A stretch of 63,041 nt of DNA from Modicisalibacter ilicicola DSM 19980 (GTDB lineage Bacteria > Pseudomonadota > Gammaproteobacteria > Pseudomonadales > Halomonadaceae): NCBI RefSeq assembly GCF_900128925.1, contig NZ_FQUJ01000009.1, positions 113,148-176,188 on the forward strand. Reading direction: 5' to 3'. Positions 6,871 through 17,145 of the stretch are shown here, piece by piece. A model generated the notes under the pieces. That model had not been told where the DNA came from. It saw nothing but the letters and a program-made list of their open reading frames with translations, and made no database searches. A program made the position numbers and the translations under genes. Within the stretch, counting starts at the first letter, position 1. Every line of letters starts with the position of its first letter.

Positions 6871-8544
6871 TCAATGGCGGGCATGCTGGCTGGCGTCCAG
6901 CATCTCCCGGGCGTGGGCCAGGGTGCGATCCGACAGATGCACGCCGCCCAGCATGCGCGCCAGCTCCTTGACGCGGCCGGCCTCGTCGAGCAGTGCCATC
7001 CGGGTCAGGGTCATCTCCTCGCCGGCCTGTTTCTCGATATGCAGGTGCTGGTGGGCCTGGGCTGCTACCTGGGGCAGGTGCGTCACGGTCATCACCTGAC
7101 CGGACTGGCCGAGGCGCCGCAGCAACTGGCCGACGATCTCGGCGGTCGCACCGGAGACCCCCACGTCCACTTCATCGAAGACCAGGGTGGCGATGGTACT
7201 GTGGCTGGCGGCAACCACCTGGATCGCCAGGCTGATGCGCGACAGCTCGCCGCCCGAGGCGACCTTGGCCAGCGGGCGCGCCGGCTGGCCCGGGTTGGCA
7301 CTGATCAAGAAGCGTACGGTGTCCAGGCCATTGGGTTGCGGCGTGTCGCGATCCGCCACCTCCACCTCGAACCGGGCCTTGCCCATGGCCAGAAAGCCCA
7401 GCTGGTCCTGCACTTCCCTGCCGAAGGCGGTGGCCGCCTTGCGGCGCTTGTCGCTGATGGCCCGGGCCCGGGAGCGATAGCGTTCCCGGGTCGCCTCGAC
7501 CTCGGTGGCAAGCGCTTCCAGGTCGTGCTCGTCCCCCTCCAGGGAGTCGAGCTCGTCACGCAGTCGCTGGTGCAGCCCGGCCAGTTCCTCGGGCATGACA
7601 TGGTGCTTGCGCGCGATGCGATGCACTTCGCCAAGACGCGCCTCGACCTGGGCGAGCCTCTCGGGATCGAGCTCGGTGTGATCGATGAAATGGTGCAGCT
7701 CCCGGGCGGCTTCCTCTATCTGTATCTGGGCATCGCCCAGCATGCCGCGCGCTTCGGCCAGAGGCCCGCGTTCTGCACCGGGCAGGCTGCCGAGGCGTGA
7801 CAGGGCCTGGTGGAGCAACGTCAGGGCGCCGCTCTCATCATGATCGCAGCACTCCACGGCGAACTGGGTCTCGCGCAGGGTCTCCTCGACATGAGCCAGG
7901 GCCTCCTGTTCCTGTTCCAGGGTGTCGAGCTCGCCCTCGGCCAGTGCCAGCTGGTCAAGTTCCTCGACCTGGTAGCGCAGGAGTTGACGGCGTGCCTGTA
8001 TCTCGTCGCCGCCGTCGGTCAGGCGCTTGAGCCGGCGGCGCAGCTCCTGCCAGTGCTGGAAGGTGGTACCGAGCTCGGTCACGGCGTCGGCCTGATCGGC
8101 GAAATCGTCGAGCAGGCGCAGATGGGTCTCTTCGCGCAACAGCGCCTGGTGAGCATGCTGACCATGAATCTCGATCAGATGCTCGCCCAGCGCCTTGAGA
8201 TCCCCCACGGTGCACGGCTGGCCATTGATCCAGGCCTTGGAGCGGCCGTTGGCGGCGACGACCCGGCGCAGCAGGCAGTCGTCCGTGGACAGCTCGCGGG
8301 ATTCCAGCCACGCCTGGGCGGCGGGGAGCTGCACGATGTCGAAGCGTGCACTGAGATCGGCCCGCTTGGTGCCGTGGCGCACGCTGGCAGCATCGCCGCG
8401 TTCTCCCAGGCAGAGGCCCAGGGCATCGAGCAGGATCGACTTGCCGGCGCCGGTCTCGCCGGTGATGGCGGTCATGCCGCCGTGCAGGTCGAGATCGAGA
8501 CGATCGACAATGGCGAAATCGCGGATCGCAAGCTGTACAAGCAT
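6871..8544 (-). CDS. recN: DNA repair protein RecN
   Basis: A 557-residue SMC-like ATPase that acts early in recombinational repair of double-strand breaks. Walker A GETGAGKS is at residues 29-36. Two long coiled-coil regions follow (rich in Glu/Leu, for example LEATRERYRSRARAISDKR), then the C-terminal half with the signature SGGELSRISLAIQ and Walker B-type VFDEVDVGVSG. The start ATG at 8542-8544 has GGAGG seven bases upstream. A 16-bp LexA operator lies 41 bases upstream, so it belongs to the SOS regulon, as in E. coli. Divergent from the heat-shock gene grpE. Confidence 0.95.
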   Translation of the reverse strand: MLVQLAIRDFAIVDRLDLDLHGGMTAITGETGAGKSILLDALGLCLGERGDAASVRHGTKRADLSARFDIVQLPAAQAWLESRELSTDDCLLRRVVAANGRSKAWINGQPCTVGDLKALGEHLIEIHGQHAHQALLREETHLRLLDDFADQADAVTELGTTFQHWQELRRRLKRLTDGGDEIQARRQLLRYQVEELDQLALAEGELDTLEQEQEALAHVEETLRETQFAVECCDHDESGALTLLHQALSRLGSLPGAERGPLAEARGMLGDAQIQIEEAARELHHFIDHTELDPERLAQVEARLGEVHRIARKHHVMPEELAGLHQRLRDELDSLEGDEHDLEALATEVEATRERYRSRARAISDKRRKAATAFGREVQDQLGFLAMGKARFEVEVADRDTPQPNGLDTVRFLISANPGQPARPLAKVASGGELSRISLAIQVVAASHSTIATLVFDEVDVGVSGATAEIVGQLLRRLGQSGQVMTVTHLPQVAAQAHQHLHIEKQAGEEMTLTRMALLDEAGRVKELARMLGGVHLSDRTLAHAREMLDASQHARH

Positions 8545-8584
8545 GGCCACCTCCGGGCGCAACGAGACGTCGTCTGGCTAGGTT

Positions 8585-8600
8585 CTGTGTGTTTATACAG
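8585..8600 (-). promoter_or_regulatory. LexA operator (SOS box) of recN
   Basis: CTGTGTGTTTATACAG (plus strand) matches the consensus CTGT-N8-ACAG exactly at both ends, with an AT-rich centre. It is placed 41-56 bases upstream of the recN start codon. Confidence 0.88.
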
Positions 8601-8648
8601 TAGTCGGGGTCTCGACTTCAATCCTTCGGGTCAACGTGCTACCCATGC

Positions 8649-8676
8649 CTTGAGATCGCGTGTGACACCCCCATAT
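8649..8676 (+). promoter_or_regulatory. sigma-32 heat-shock promoter of grpE
   Basis: CTTGAGA (8649-8655), a 13-base spacer, then CCCCATAT (8669-8676). This matches the E. coli sigma-32 consensus CTTGAAA-N13/14-CCCCATnT in all but one position. It lies 60 bases upstream of the grpE start. Confidence 0.85.
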
Positions 8677-8736
8677 AGGGGGCAAATCGTCAACCATCAC
8701 GGCCGCAGGGCCGTTCAATGATGTCAGGAGAGGGAC

Positions 8737-9375
8737 ATGGCCAAAGATCCGCAGACGCCCATCGATGAAGAGATGCAACGAGCCGAACGCGATGCCGAGC
8801 CTCAGGACGATCCCGTGGAGGGACAGCTCGACGACGCCGACGCCGGCGAGGAAGTCCTGGCGGAAGACGAGTCGTTGAGTGGCACCGATTTCATCGAGGA
8901 TCCTGAAGCCGATGTCCTGGCGGCCCGGGTCGAGGAACTCGAGCAGTCTCTTGCCGAGGCCAAGGATCAGGCACTGCGTGCCGCGGCCGAGGCCCAGAAT
9001 GTGCGGCGCCGCGCCGACCAGGATGTGGAAAAGGCGCGCAAGTTCGCCCTCGAGAAATTCGTCAAGGAGCTGCTGCCGGTGGTCGACAGCCTGGAGAAGG
9101 CGCTCGATGCCATGAACGAGGGGGCCAGTGAAGCCCATCGTGAAGGGGTCTCGATGACCCTGAAGCTGCAGCTCGACGTGCTGGCCAAGTTCGGTGTCGA
9201 GGCCGTCGACCCAGCGGGCGAACCCTTCGACCCCCAGTACCACGAGGCTATGACCATGGTGCCCAGTGGCGAGGTCGAGCCCAACACCGTCATGGATGTG
9301 GTCCAGAAAGGTTATCTGCTCAACGGTCGGCTGGTACGCCCGGCCATGGTCGTGGTCAGCAAGTCGGCGGAATGA
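8737..9375 (+). CDS. grpE: nucleotide exchange factor GrpE
   Basis: A 212-residue co-chaperone that releases ADP from DnaK. The first ~75 residues are strongly acidic and low-complexity. A long helical coiled-coil (residues ~70-110, [19 protein letters not shown], then [21 protein letters not shown]) mediates dimerisation. The C-terminal beta domain carries [20 protein letters not shown] and the end signature [20 protein letters not shown]. Start ATG with AGGAGAGGG upstream. It is transcribed from its own sigma-32 promoter and followed by dnaK, which has a second one. Confidence 0.95.
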   Translation: MAKDPQTPIDEEMQRAERDAEPQDDPVEGQLDDADAGEEVLAEDESLSGTDFIEDPEADVLAARVEELEQSLAEAKDQALRAAAEAQNVRRRADQDVEKARKFALEKFVKELLPVVDSLEKALDAMNEGASEAHREGVSMTLKLQLDVLAKFGVEAVDPAGEPFDPQYHEAMTMVPSGEVEPNTVMDVVQKGYLLNGRLVRPAMVVVSKSAE

Positions 9376-9405
9376 ACTAAATGGCGGCGAATGGCAGTGC
9401 AAGCC

Positions 9406-9433
9406 CTTGAAAGGCGCATTCGAGCCCCCAAAT
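9406..9433 (+). promoter_or_regulatory. sigma-32 heat-shock promoter of dnaK
   Basis: CTTGAAA (9406-9412) is a perfect -35 match; after a 13-base spacer comes CCCCAAAT (9426-9433), one mismatch from the -10 consensus. It lies in the 146-bp grpE-dnaK gap, 88 bases before dnaK. Confidence 0.85.
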
Positions 9434-9521
9434 AGACGACAAAGACAGATCGGCTAGGCAGTCAAGAATCGCCGGAAGCCACAATGCAAATAGTCAAGCA
9501 ACGATTTTTCGAGGTATTGAT

Positions 9522-11444
9522 ATGGGACGCATAATCGGTATTGACCTGGGGACCACCAACTCCTGCGTGGCCGTGCTCGACGGCGACAAGCCCAAGGTGA
9601 TCGAGAACGCCGAAGGCGCTCGCACCACGCCCTCCATCATCGCCTACACCGATGACGGTGAAACCCTGGTGGGCCAGGCAGCCAAGCGTCAGGCGGTCAC
9701 CAACCCGAGCAACACGCTATATGCGATCAAGCGTCTGATCGGGCGGCGTTTCCAGGACGATGTCGTGCAGAAGGACATCAAGATGGTGCCCTACACCATC
9801 ACCAGTGCCGACAACGGCGATGCCTGGGTGGAGGTCAAGGGCAAGAAGATGGCGCCGCCGCAGGTCAGCGCCGAAGTGCTGAAGAAGATGAAGAAGACCG
9901 CCGAGGACTATCTCGGTGAAACCGTCACCGAGGCGGTCATCACCGTGCCGGCCTACTTCAACGATTCTCAGCGCCAGGCGACCAAGGATGCCGGCCGCAT
10001 CGCCGGGCTGGATGTCAAGCGCATCATCAACGAACCCACCGCGGCGGCCCTGGCCTACGGCATGGACAAGTCGCGCGGCGACAAGACCATCGCGGTCTAC
10101 GACCTGGGCGGCGGCACCTTCGACATCTCGATCATCGAGGTGGCGGATGTCGATGGCGAAACCCAGTTCGAGGTGCTGGCCACCAATGGCGACACCTTCC
10201 TGGGCGGCGAGGACTTCGATCTCAAGCTGATCGACTACCTGGTCAGCCAGTTCAAGTCCGACAGCGGTATCGACCTGTCCGGCGACTCCCTGGCCATGCA
10301 GCGCCTCAAGGAAGCCGCCGAGAAGGCCAAGATCGAGCTGTCCAGCGCCCAGCAGACCGAAGTCAACCTGCCGTACATCACGGCAGACAACACCGGGCCC
10401 AAGCACCTCAATGTCAAGATCACCCGCGCCAAGCTCGAGTCGCTGGTCGAGGACCTGGTCAAGCAGTCGCTGGGTCCGTGCAAGACGGCCCTGGCCGATG
10501 CCGGTCTCTCCAGCTCCGAGATCGACGACGTGATCCTGGTCGGTGGTCAGACACGCATGCCGCTGGTGCAGGCCAAGGTGGCCGAGTTCTTCGGCAAGGA
10601 CGCGCGCAAGGACGTCAACCCGGATGAAGCCGTGGCCGTGGGTGCCGCGATCCAGGGCGGCGTGCTGGGCGGTGACGTCAAGGACGTGCTGCTGCTCGAT
10701 GTCACCCCGCTGACGCTGGGCATCGAGACCCTGGGCGGCGTGATGACGCCGCTGATCGAGAAGAACACCACCATCCCGACCAAGAAGACCCAGACCTTCT
10801 CGACCGCGGATGACAACCAGACCGCCGTGACCATTCACGTGCTGCAGGGCGAGCGCAAGCAGTCCAGCCAGAACAAGTCCCTGGGACGCTTCGACCTGGC
10901 CGACATTCCGCCGGCGCCGCGCGGGGTACCGCAGATCGAGGTCGCCTTCGATCTCGATGCCAACGGCATCCTCAACGTGTCCGCCAAGGACAAGGCTACC
11001 GGCAAGGAGCAGTCCATCGTCATCAAGGCCTCCAGCGGCCTGACTGACGAAGAGATCGAGCAGATGGTCCGTGACGCCGAGGCACATGCCGACGAGGACA
11101 AGAAGTTCGAGGAACTGGTGCAGTTGCGCAACCAGGCGGACGGCATGATCCATGCGGCTCGCAAGACCCTCGAGGAGGCAGGCGACAAGGCCTCCGAGGA
11201 CGAGAAGCAGAAGATCGAGAGTGCCATCGGCGAGCTCGAGGAAGCGCTCAAGGGCGACGACCAGCAGGCCATCCAGACCAAGCTGGATGCCCTGACGGAA
11301 GCCTCTGGCAGCCTCGCCCAGAAGATGTACGCCGAGCAGGCCGATGCCGCCCAGGGTGGCGAGCAGGCCGAAGGCACCAAGCAGGAAGACGATGTGGTTG
11401 ACGCCGAATATGAAGAAGTCAACGACGACCAGAAGAAGCAGTAA
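9522..11444 (+). CDS. dnaK: molecular chaperone DnaK (Hsp70)
   Basis: A 640-residue ATP-dependent chaperone. The ATPase domain opens with [17 protein letters not shown], contains [14 protein letters not shown] and [11 protein letters not shown], and ends at the linker [19 protein letters not shown]. The substrate-binding domain and lid follow, and the C-terminus ends in acidic repeats ([10 protein letters not shown]) close to the usual EEV(K/D) motif. It works with DnaJ and GrpE, encoded on either side. It is expected to feed back on sigma-32 activity; a sigma-32 promoter is visible upstream. Full length with no anomalies seen. Confidence 0.97.
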   Translation: MGRIIGIDLGTTNSCVAVLDGDKPKVIENAEGARTTPSIIAYTDDGETLVGQAAKRQAVTNPSNTLYAIKRLIGRRFQDDVVQKDIKMVPYTITSADNGDAWVEVKGKKMAPPQVSAEVLKKMKKTAEDYLGETVTEAVITVPAYFNDSQRQATKDAGRIAGLDVKRIINEPTAAALAYGMDKSRGDKTIAVYDLGGGTFDISIIEVADVDGETQFEVLATNGDTFLGGEDFDLKLIDYLVSQFKSDSGIDLSGDSLAMQRLKEAAEKAKIELSSAQQTEVNLPYITADNTGPKHLNVKITRAKLESLVEDLVKQSLGPCKTALADAGLSSSEIDDVILVGGQTRMPLVQAKVAEFFGKDARKDVNPDEAVAVGAAIQGGVLGGDVKDVLLLDVTPLTLGIETLGGVMTPLIEKNTTIPTKKTQTFSTADDNQTAVTIHVLQGERKQSSQNKSLGRFDLADIPPAPRGVPQIEVAFDLDANGILNVSAKDKATGKEQSIVIKASSGLTDEEIEQMVRDAEAHADEDKKFEELVQLRNQADGMIHAARKTLEEAGDKASEDEKQKIESAIGELEEALKGDDQQAIQTKLDALTEASGSLAQKMYAEQADAAQGGEQAEGTKQEDDVVDAEYEEVNDDQKKQ

Positions 11445-11469
11445 CCACGACGTCTGACACGGACGGCGG

Positions 11470-11502
11470 CGGCGCGGGGGCGTGACTCCCGCGTCGTTGT
11501 TT
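11470..11502 (+). terminator. hairpin in dnaK-dnaJ gap, possible attenuator
   Basis: Arms CGGCGCGGG (11470-11478) and CCCGCGTCG (11488-11496) can form a 9-bp stem (one G-U), followed by TTGTTT. It would let only part of the dnaK transcripts continue into dnaJ, giving more DnaK than DnaJ. The U-tract is short. Confidence 0.4.
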
Positions 11503-11533
11503 CCGTGGACCCGACACGGAGGCGGACAGATCC

Positions 11534-12679
11534 ATGTCCAAGCGTGACTACTACGAAGTACTGGGCGTCGAGCGCGGGGCCGATCAGAAAGAGATCAAGA
11601 AGGCCTATCGTCGCCTTGCCCAGAAGTACCACCCGGATCGCAACCCGGACGACGCGTCCGCGGAAGCGAAATTTCGCGAGGTGTCAGAAGCCTACGAGAT
11701 CCTGACCGACGACGAGAAGCGGGCGGCCTACGATCAGTTCGGCCACGCCGGTGTCGACGGCCAGGCTGGCGGGTTCGGCGGCGGTGGTTTCGGCGGTGCC
11801 GGAGCTGGCGGCTTCAGCGACATCTTCGGCGATGTCTTCGGCGACATCTTCGGTGGCGGTGGCGCCCGGCGCAATCCCAACGCCCCGCAGCGGGGCGCCG
11901 ACCTGCGCTACAACCTCGAGCTCGACCTCGAGGATGCCGTGGCCGGCACCACCGTGGACATCCGCGTGCCGCGCCATGTGCCCTGCGGTCACTGTGACGG
12001 CAACGGTGCCGAGCCCGGTTCCAGCAAGGAGACCTGCCCGACCTGTCACGGCATGGGGCAGGTGCGCATGCAGCAGGGCTTCTTCGCCGTGCAGCAGACC
12101 TGCCCGACCTGTCATGGCCGGGGCGAGTCGATCAAGGTGCCCTGCCGGGAATGCCATGGCGAGGGCCGGGTGCGAGAGACCCGTACGTTGTCGGTGAAGA
12201 TACCCGCCGGCGTGGATACCGGCGATCGCATTCGTCTCAACAACGAGGGCGAAACCGGCATCAATGGCGGCCCCCCGGGCGATCTGTACGTCCAGGTGGC
12301 CATCAAGCCGCACCCGATCTTCGAGCGCGACGGCCGCAACCTGCACTGCGAGATGCCGATCAATTTCATCGACGCGGCGCTGGGCGGCGAGCTGGAAGTG
12401 CCGACCCTGGAAGGCCGGGTGAAGCTCAAGATCCCCGCCGAGACCCAGACCGGCAAGCTCTTCCGGCTGCGTGGCAAGGGTGTCAAGCCGGTGCGTGGCG
12501 GCCCGGCCGGTGACCTGCTGTGCAAGGTGGTGGTGGAGACGCCGGTCCATCTGACCGAACAGCAGAAGGATCTGCTGCGTCAGTTCGAGGCCAGCCTGGG
12601 CAACAGCAACCACCATTCGCCGAAGAAGGATGGCTGGTTCGACGGCGTGAAGCGCTTCTTCGAGGACATGAAGCCGTAA
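11534..12679 (+). CDS. dnaJ: chaperone DnaJ (Hsp40)
   Basis: A 381-residue type I J-protein that stimulates DnaK ATPase and delivers clients. The J domain has the HPD motif at residues 33-35. A Gly/Phe-rich linker ([15 protein letters not shown]) with an unusual repeated [14 protein letters not shown] follows. Four zinc-binding CxxCxGxG units are visible: [24 protein letters not shown] and CRECHGEG. The C-terminal client-binding domains end at FEDMKP. Located 89 bases after dnaK, presumably in the same heat-shock transcript, and closed by a strong terminator. Confidence 0.96.
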   Translation: MSKRDYYEVLGVERGADQKEIKKAYRRLAQKYHPDRNPDDASAEAKFREVSEAYEILTDDEKRAAYDQFGHAGVDGQAGGFGGGGFGGAGAGGFSDIFGDVFGDIFGGGGARRNPNAPQRGADLRYNLELDLEDAVAGTTVDIRVPRHVPCGHCDGNGAEPGSSKETCPTCHGMGQVRMQQGFFAVQQTCPTCHGRGESIKVPCRECHGEGRVRETRTLSVKIPAGVDTGDRIRLNNEGETGINGGPPGDLYVQVAIKPHPIFERDGRNLHCEMPINFIDAALGGELEVPTLEGRVKLKIPAETQTGKLFRLRGKGVKPVRGGPAGDLLCKVVVETPVHLTEQQKDLLRQFEASLGNSNHHSPKKDGWFDGVKRFFEDMKP

Positions 12680-12704
12680 GCAGGCCTTCTGGCGCGCTCA
12701 GGCA

Positions 12705-12740
12705 AGACCCCGGCATGGTCGACATGCCGGGGTCTCTGTC
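12705..12740. terminator. terminator after dnaJ
   Basis: A 13-bp perfect stem (AGACCCCGGCATG and complement, 12705-12717 and 12723-12735) with a 5-base loop lies between dnaJ and the convergent gene. It can serve both strands. Confidence 0.75.
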
Positions 12741-12759
12741 GTCTGGCGGGTGACGGGCA

Positions 12760-13692
12760 TTACCCGAGGCGTTCCCACACCTCGATGGCGGCGGCCAGGT
12801 CCTCGAGCGATGCCCCCACCGACTTGAAGACGGTAATCGCGGAGACGTCGCTGCGGCCGGGCTTCTCGCCCCTCAAGAGCTCGGCCAGATCGGCCCGGAG
12901 GGCGTCGAAGACGAAGGCGCCTTCGTCGATGGCCTGCAGGATGTCGCCGGCCTCGCCCTTCGCGCCGGCATAGGTGTCCACGAACACCTCGCCTCGGGAG
13001 AGGCATTCGCCGTCGCTCTCGCGCATGTTGGGGCGAAAGGCGCCGACCAGGTCCAGGTGCGTCCCCGGCTTGAGCCAGGCGCCATGCACGAGCGGCTGGG
13101 TGGCCAGGGTCGCACAGCTGACGATGTCCGCCTCGCCGACGGCGGTTTCGAGATCATCCACGGCTGTGCAGTCGAAGCGCTCGGCGTATTCGGTGGCCAG
13201 CCGTGCTGCCTTGTCGGCATGGCGCCCCCAGACGCGCACCTTCTCGATCGGTCGCACTGTGGCATGGGCCTCGATCAGCATCGGTGCCAGCTTGCCGGTG
13301 CCCACCACCAGCAGCGAACCGGCATCCTCCCGGGCCAGCTCCCGGGCGGCCAGGCCTGACGCGGCGGCGGTGCGGCGGCGCGTCAGTTCGCTGCCGTCCA
13401 GGCAGGCCAGGGGGCGGCCGTGATCGCCCTCGCACAGCAGGTAGACGCCGGAGATGGCCGGCAGGCCATGCTCGGCGTTCTGTGGGAAGACGTTGACCAT
13501 CTTCATGCCGATATAGCCCTCGGGCTGCCAGGCCGGCATCAGCAGCATGGTGGCCTCGCCGTCCTGTCGATGCATGGCGTGGTGATGGCGTGGCGGTGCC
13601 TCGACGCCTTCGCGGAAGGCGTGGGCCAGTCGCTCTATCAAGGCGTCCCAGGCCAGGGAGCGGGCAACATCTTCCGGGCTGATCATGCGCAT
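12760..13692 (-). CDS. ornithine cyclodeaminase / mu-crystallin family protein
   Basis: A 310-residue NAD(P)-dependent enzyme. The substrate domain carries GYIGMKMVNVFPQN (catalytic lysine in the MK pair) and the Rossmann fold starts at LLVVGTGKLAPM near residue 128. The family includes ornithine cyclodeaminase, alanine dehydrogenase, and reductases of delta-1-pyrroline-2-carboxylate or piperideine-2-carboxylate; the sequence alone does not decide which. Divergent, 137 bases away, is a DadA-like FAD oxidase. Such an oxidase yields a cyclic imine from a D- or imino-acid, so a reductase role on that imine is a reasonable inference. Start ATG at 13692 with GGAG upstream; an in-frame ATG lies six bases further in. 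Confidence 0.8.
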   Translation of the reverse strand: MRMISPEDVARSLAWDALIERLAHAFREGVEAPPRHHHAMHRQDGEATMLLMPAWQPEGYIGMKMVNVFPQNAEHGLPAISGVYLLCEGDHGRPLACLDGSELTRRRTAAASGLAARELAREDAGSLLVVGTGKLAPMLIEAHATVRPIEKVRVWGRHADKAARLATEYAERFDCTAVDDLETAVGEADIVSCATLATQPLVHGAWLKPGTHLDLVGAFRPNMRESDGECLSRGEVFVDTYAGAKGEAGDILQAIDEGAFVFDALRADLAELLRGEKPGRSDVSAITVFKSVGASLEDLAAAIEVWERLG

Positions 13693-13829
13693 GGTGGGTC
13701 TCCAGAGGGGCGTTGACGATGAGCGCGACCTGCGCGCTTGGCGCTCATCCGACGGGATGCCTTAGACTGTAGGATATTTTGCCGCGGGTCGGGCAGCGCT
13801 CGGGCGAGTCACAACGAAGAGGGGTCAGG

Positions 13830-15071
13830 ATGCCACGCGAAACCATCGTTCTGGGCGCCGGTATGGTCGGCGTCTGCATTGCCTATCATCTGGCCCGGCG
13901 CGGGCGCTCGGTGGTGCTGGTGGATCGTCAGCCGCCGGGGCGTGAAACCTCCTTCGGCAATGCCGGGCTCATCCAGCGCGAGGCGGTGCGTCCGCACCCT
14001 TTCCCCCGCGACCTGGCCAGCCTGTGGCGTGTGCTTCCCAACCGTAGCATCGACATTCGCTATCACCTGCGCGGGATGCTGGCTGCCGCCGGGCCGCTCT
14101 GGCAGTTCTGGCGTCACTCCGCCCCTGGCAACTACGCGCGTATCGTGCCGGAATACGCCTCCTTGATCATGCACTGTACCGATGAGCATGCGAAGATGAT
14201 CGAGGCGGCCGATGCCGAGTCCCTGGTGAAGAGGGAAGGGTGGCTTGATGCCTATCGCTCGCCTCGGGTGTTCGGCGAGCAGATCGCGATGGCTGCCGAC
14301 ATGAAGGAGCGTTTCGGCGTGGCGTTCGAGGTGCTCGATCGTACGCTGCTGCAGGCCCGCGAACCCTCGATATCCGGTGTCCTCACCGGTGCCATCCACT
14401 GGGCCAACACCTGGTCGGTGATCGAGCCCGGGGCGTTGGTGCAGGCCTATGCCCGGGCGTTCGAGAAGCTGGGCGGGCGCATCGAGCAGGCCGAGGCGAA
14501 GAGTTTTTCACATATCCGCAAAAGCTGGAATGTGGCGACCAACAAGGGCAATCTCGAGGCGGAAGAGCTGGTGGTGGCCATGGGGCCCTGGTCGGCCGGA
14601 TGGCTGCAGCAGCTGGACTATCGGCTGCCGATGTTTCCCATGCGCGGCTACCACATGCACTACGCCACCCAGGACGATGCCAAGCTCCATCACTGGTTGA
14701 TGGACCACGAGACGGGCTACCTGCTGACACCGATGCGCGCCGGTATTCGCCTGACCACCGGCGCGGAGCTGGACCTGCTCGAGGCGCCGCCGCATTCTGC
14801 TCAGCTTGACGCCGCGGAGGCCGAGGCACGCAAGGTCTTCCCGCTCGGCGAACGCCTCGATCCAGCGCCCTGGAAGGGTGCTCGCCCCTGCATGCCGGAC
14901 ATGAAGCCGGTCATCGGCCCGGCGCCGGCACACCCGGGATTGTGGTTCGCCTTCGGGCACGGCCACCAGGGCTTCACGCTGGGGGCGATCACCGGACGCC
15001 TGCTGGGCGAGATGATGGACGGCGAGACACCGGCGGTGGACATGCGGCCGTTCAGCGCCGACAGGTTCTGA
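13830..15071 (+). CDS. FAD-dependent amino-acid oxidase/dehydrogenase (DadA-like)
   Basis: A 413-residue flavoprotein of the DAO/DadA family. The N-terminal dinucleotide fold is visible as IVLGAGMVGVCIAYHLARRGRSVVLVD, followed by the family motif SFGNAGLI. The C-terminus has LWFAFGHGHQGFTLG, the second FAD-contact motif. It would oxidise a D-amino acid or imino acid (for example a D-proline or hydroxyproline isomer) to the imine, passing electrons to the respiratory chain. ATG at 13830 follows AGAGGGG. The gene is divergent from the cyclodeaminase-family gene, which could process its product. The exact substrate cannot be read from the sequence. Confidence 0.82.
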   Translation: MPRETIVLGAGMVGVCIAYHLARRGRSVVLVDRQPPGRETSFGNAGLIQREAVRPHPFPRDLASLWRVLPNRSIDIRYHLRGMLAAAGPLWQFWRHSAPGNYARIVPEYASLIMHCTDEHAKMIEAADAESLVKREGWLDAYRSPRVFGEQIAMAADMKERFGVAFEVLDRTLLQAREPSISGVLTGAIHWANTWSVIEPGALVQAYARAFEKLGGRIEQAEAKSFSHIRKSWNVATNKGNLEAEELVVAMGPWSAGWLQQLDYRLPMFPMRGYHMHYATQDDAKLHHWLMDHETGYLLTPMRAGIRLTTGAELDLLEAPPHSAQLDAAEAEARKVFPLGERLDPAPWKGARPCMPDMKPVIGPAPAHPGLWFAFGHGHQGFTLGAITGRLLGEMMDGETPAVDMRPFSADRF

Positions 15072-15076
15072 CCCTG

Positions 15077-16042
15077 TCAATCGCCGGTCGAAGGCGGCAG
15101 CTCGAAGCAGCTCAGCAGTGTTTCCTGCACCAGGCTGAAATTGTCGTCGCTGACCATCAGGTAGCGATTGCCGGCGAGCCGCGTCAGGCCCTCGAAGTTG
15201 TCAAGCCGCCAGCCATCGCCGCTGGAGAGCTGGGCCAGGGTCTCTACCTCGATTCGGGCGTTGCTGTCGAGGGTCACCCGGCGCAGGCTGATGACCAGCG
15301 GTGCCGGCGGGGCGAAGGCGCGCTCCAGCGCAAGCAGGCCGTCTCCGTAGGCCTCCAGGGCGGTCAGGGCGCTGCCGGGAATGTCGATCAGCGGGTAGCG
15401 CCACTCGGCTTCGGTGTCCAGGGAAAACAGCCGGGTGGTGCCCTCGGGGGTACCGATGGGGGCGCTTTCCAGGCCGACGATGACGCCTTCCCGGGCATGG
15501 CGGGCCATGGCCTCGGCCCCGGCATTGGGCCTGGCGTCGCGCAGCCCATTGGGTTTGAGCGGCTTGCCCACGGATCTGCCATTGGGATAGAAGCGCTGGA
15601 GGCGATGGTCGCGTTCGAAGCCGATCAGCAAGGTGGTGTCGCCACGCACGCCGTTGGCACTGCGTTGCAGGATCAGCGACTCCGCGTCGGCGGCGTCCTC
15701 GTCCAGCGCCTCACCCTGACGATTGCGCAGTACATAGGTCTTGAGGGGGTCGAGCCCGACCAGTTCGCCAGCCGAGAAGCGCAGCCGCACCCGGTGCAGC
15801 CAGCCCCGATCCGAGATCAGGTAGAGCAGGGATTCGTCCGCATCCCAGGCCAGGTCGGAGAGCCCGCCAGTCGGTGTGTCGTCCTGCCATTTCCCGGGCA
15901 GGCGCAGCGTGCCGCACCAGGAGACGTCAGCGGGAATGTTGACCGTGTTGGGTGTCGTCAACTGGGTCTGACGAGCTTCCCGGGCGCAGCCGCCCGCCAA
16001 CGCAAGCACCCCCAGCAGGCATGACAGGATCAATCGGGACAT
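15077..16042 (-). CDS. lipoprotein with esterase-like/phytase-like beta-propeller domain
   Basis: A 321-residue exported lipoprotein. The signal peptide ends in the lipobox LAGGC with Cys19 acylated. The mature part matches the esterase-like activity of phytase family: GGLSDLAWDADESLLYLISDRGW near the start, DAESLILQ, NAGAEAMA, and EGLTRLAGNRYLMVSDDNFS at the end. Such proteins are predicted beta-propellers; substrate is unknown and phosphate release is only one possibility. GGAG precedes the ATG at 16040-16042. Its stop is 5 bases from the stop of the convergent FAD enzyme, with no visible terminator between. Confidence 0.75.
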   Translation of the reverse strand: MSRLILSCLLGVLALAGGCAREARQTQLTTPNTVNIPADVSWCGTLRLPGKWQDDTPTGGLSDLAWDADESLLYLISDRGWLHRVRLRFSAGELVGLDPLKTYVLRNRQGEALDEDAADAESLILQRSANGVRGDTTLLIGFERDHRLQRFYPNGRSVGKPLKPNGLRDARPNAGAEAMARHAREGVIVGLESAPIGTPEGTTRLFSLDTEAEWRYPLIDIPGSALTALEAYGDGLLALERAFAPPAPLVISLRRVTLDSNARIEVETLAQLSSGDGWRLDNFEGLTRLAGNRYLMVSDDNFSLVQETLLSCFELPPSTGD

Positions 16043-16103
16043 GATGTCTCCTTCGCAGCGGGCGCTCCTGTGAGCCTACGCCATTGCGGCCTCGTCTGCA
16101 TGA

Positions 16104-16994
<891 letters not shown>

Positions 16995-17056
16995 TCCTGT
17001 TCCGGCGAATCCTGTAATATCCCGTCGATTTGGCCGGACATCGGGAGTCGGCTCTT

Positions 17057-17145
17057 AAGGAGTTCGGTGGGGCCATGGTGCCGAGTGAACACAATCAAGC
17101 GGGGTGAAACCGGGCTTCATCGGGTTTCGTCCCGCTTTTTTACGA
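17057..17145 (+). promoter_or_regulatory. carA leader with attenuator-like terminator
   Basis: AAGCGGG (17097-17103) and CCCGCTT (17131-17137) form a stem extended by an inner TGAAACC/GGTTTCG pairing and followed by TTTTTT, a strong intrinsic terminator 42 bases before the carA start codon. Just upstream is an orphan AAGGAG (17057-17062) that could serve a GTG at 17067 opening a 32-codon, Arg-containing frame ending at TAG immediately before the carA ribosome site, or an ATG at 17075 (10 codons). This is the layout of transcription attenuation, but simple termination of dapB is the alternative. A possible TAATAT -10 lies at 17015-17020. Confidence 0.55.
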
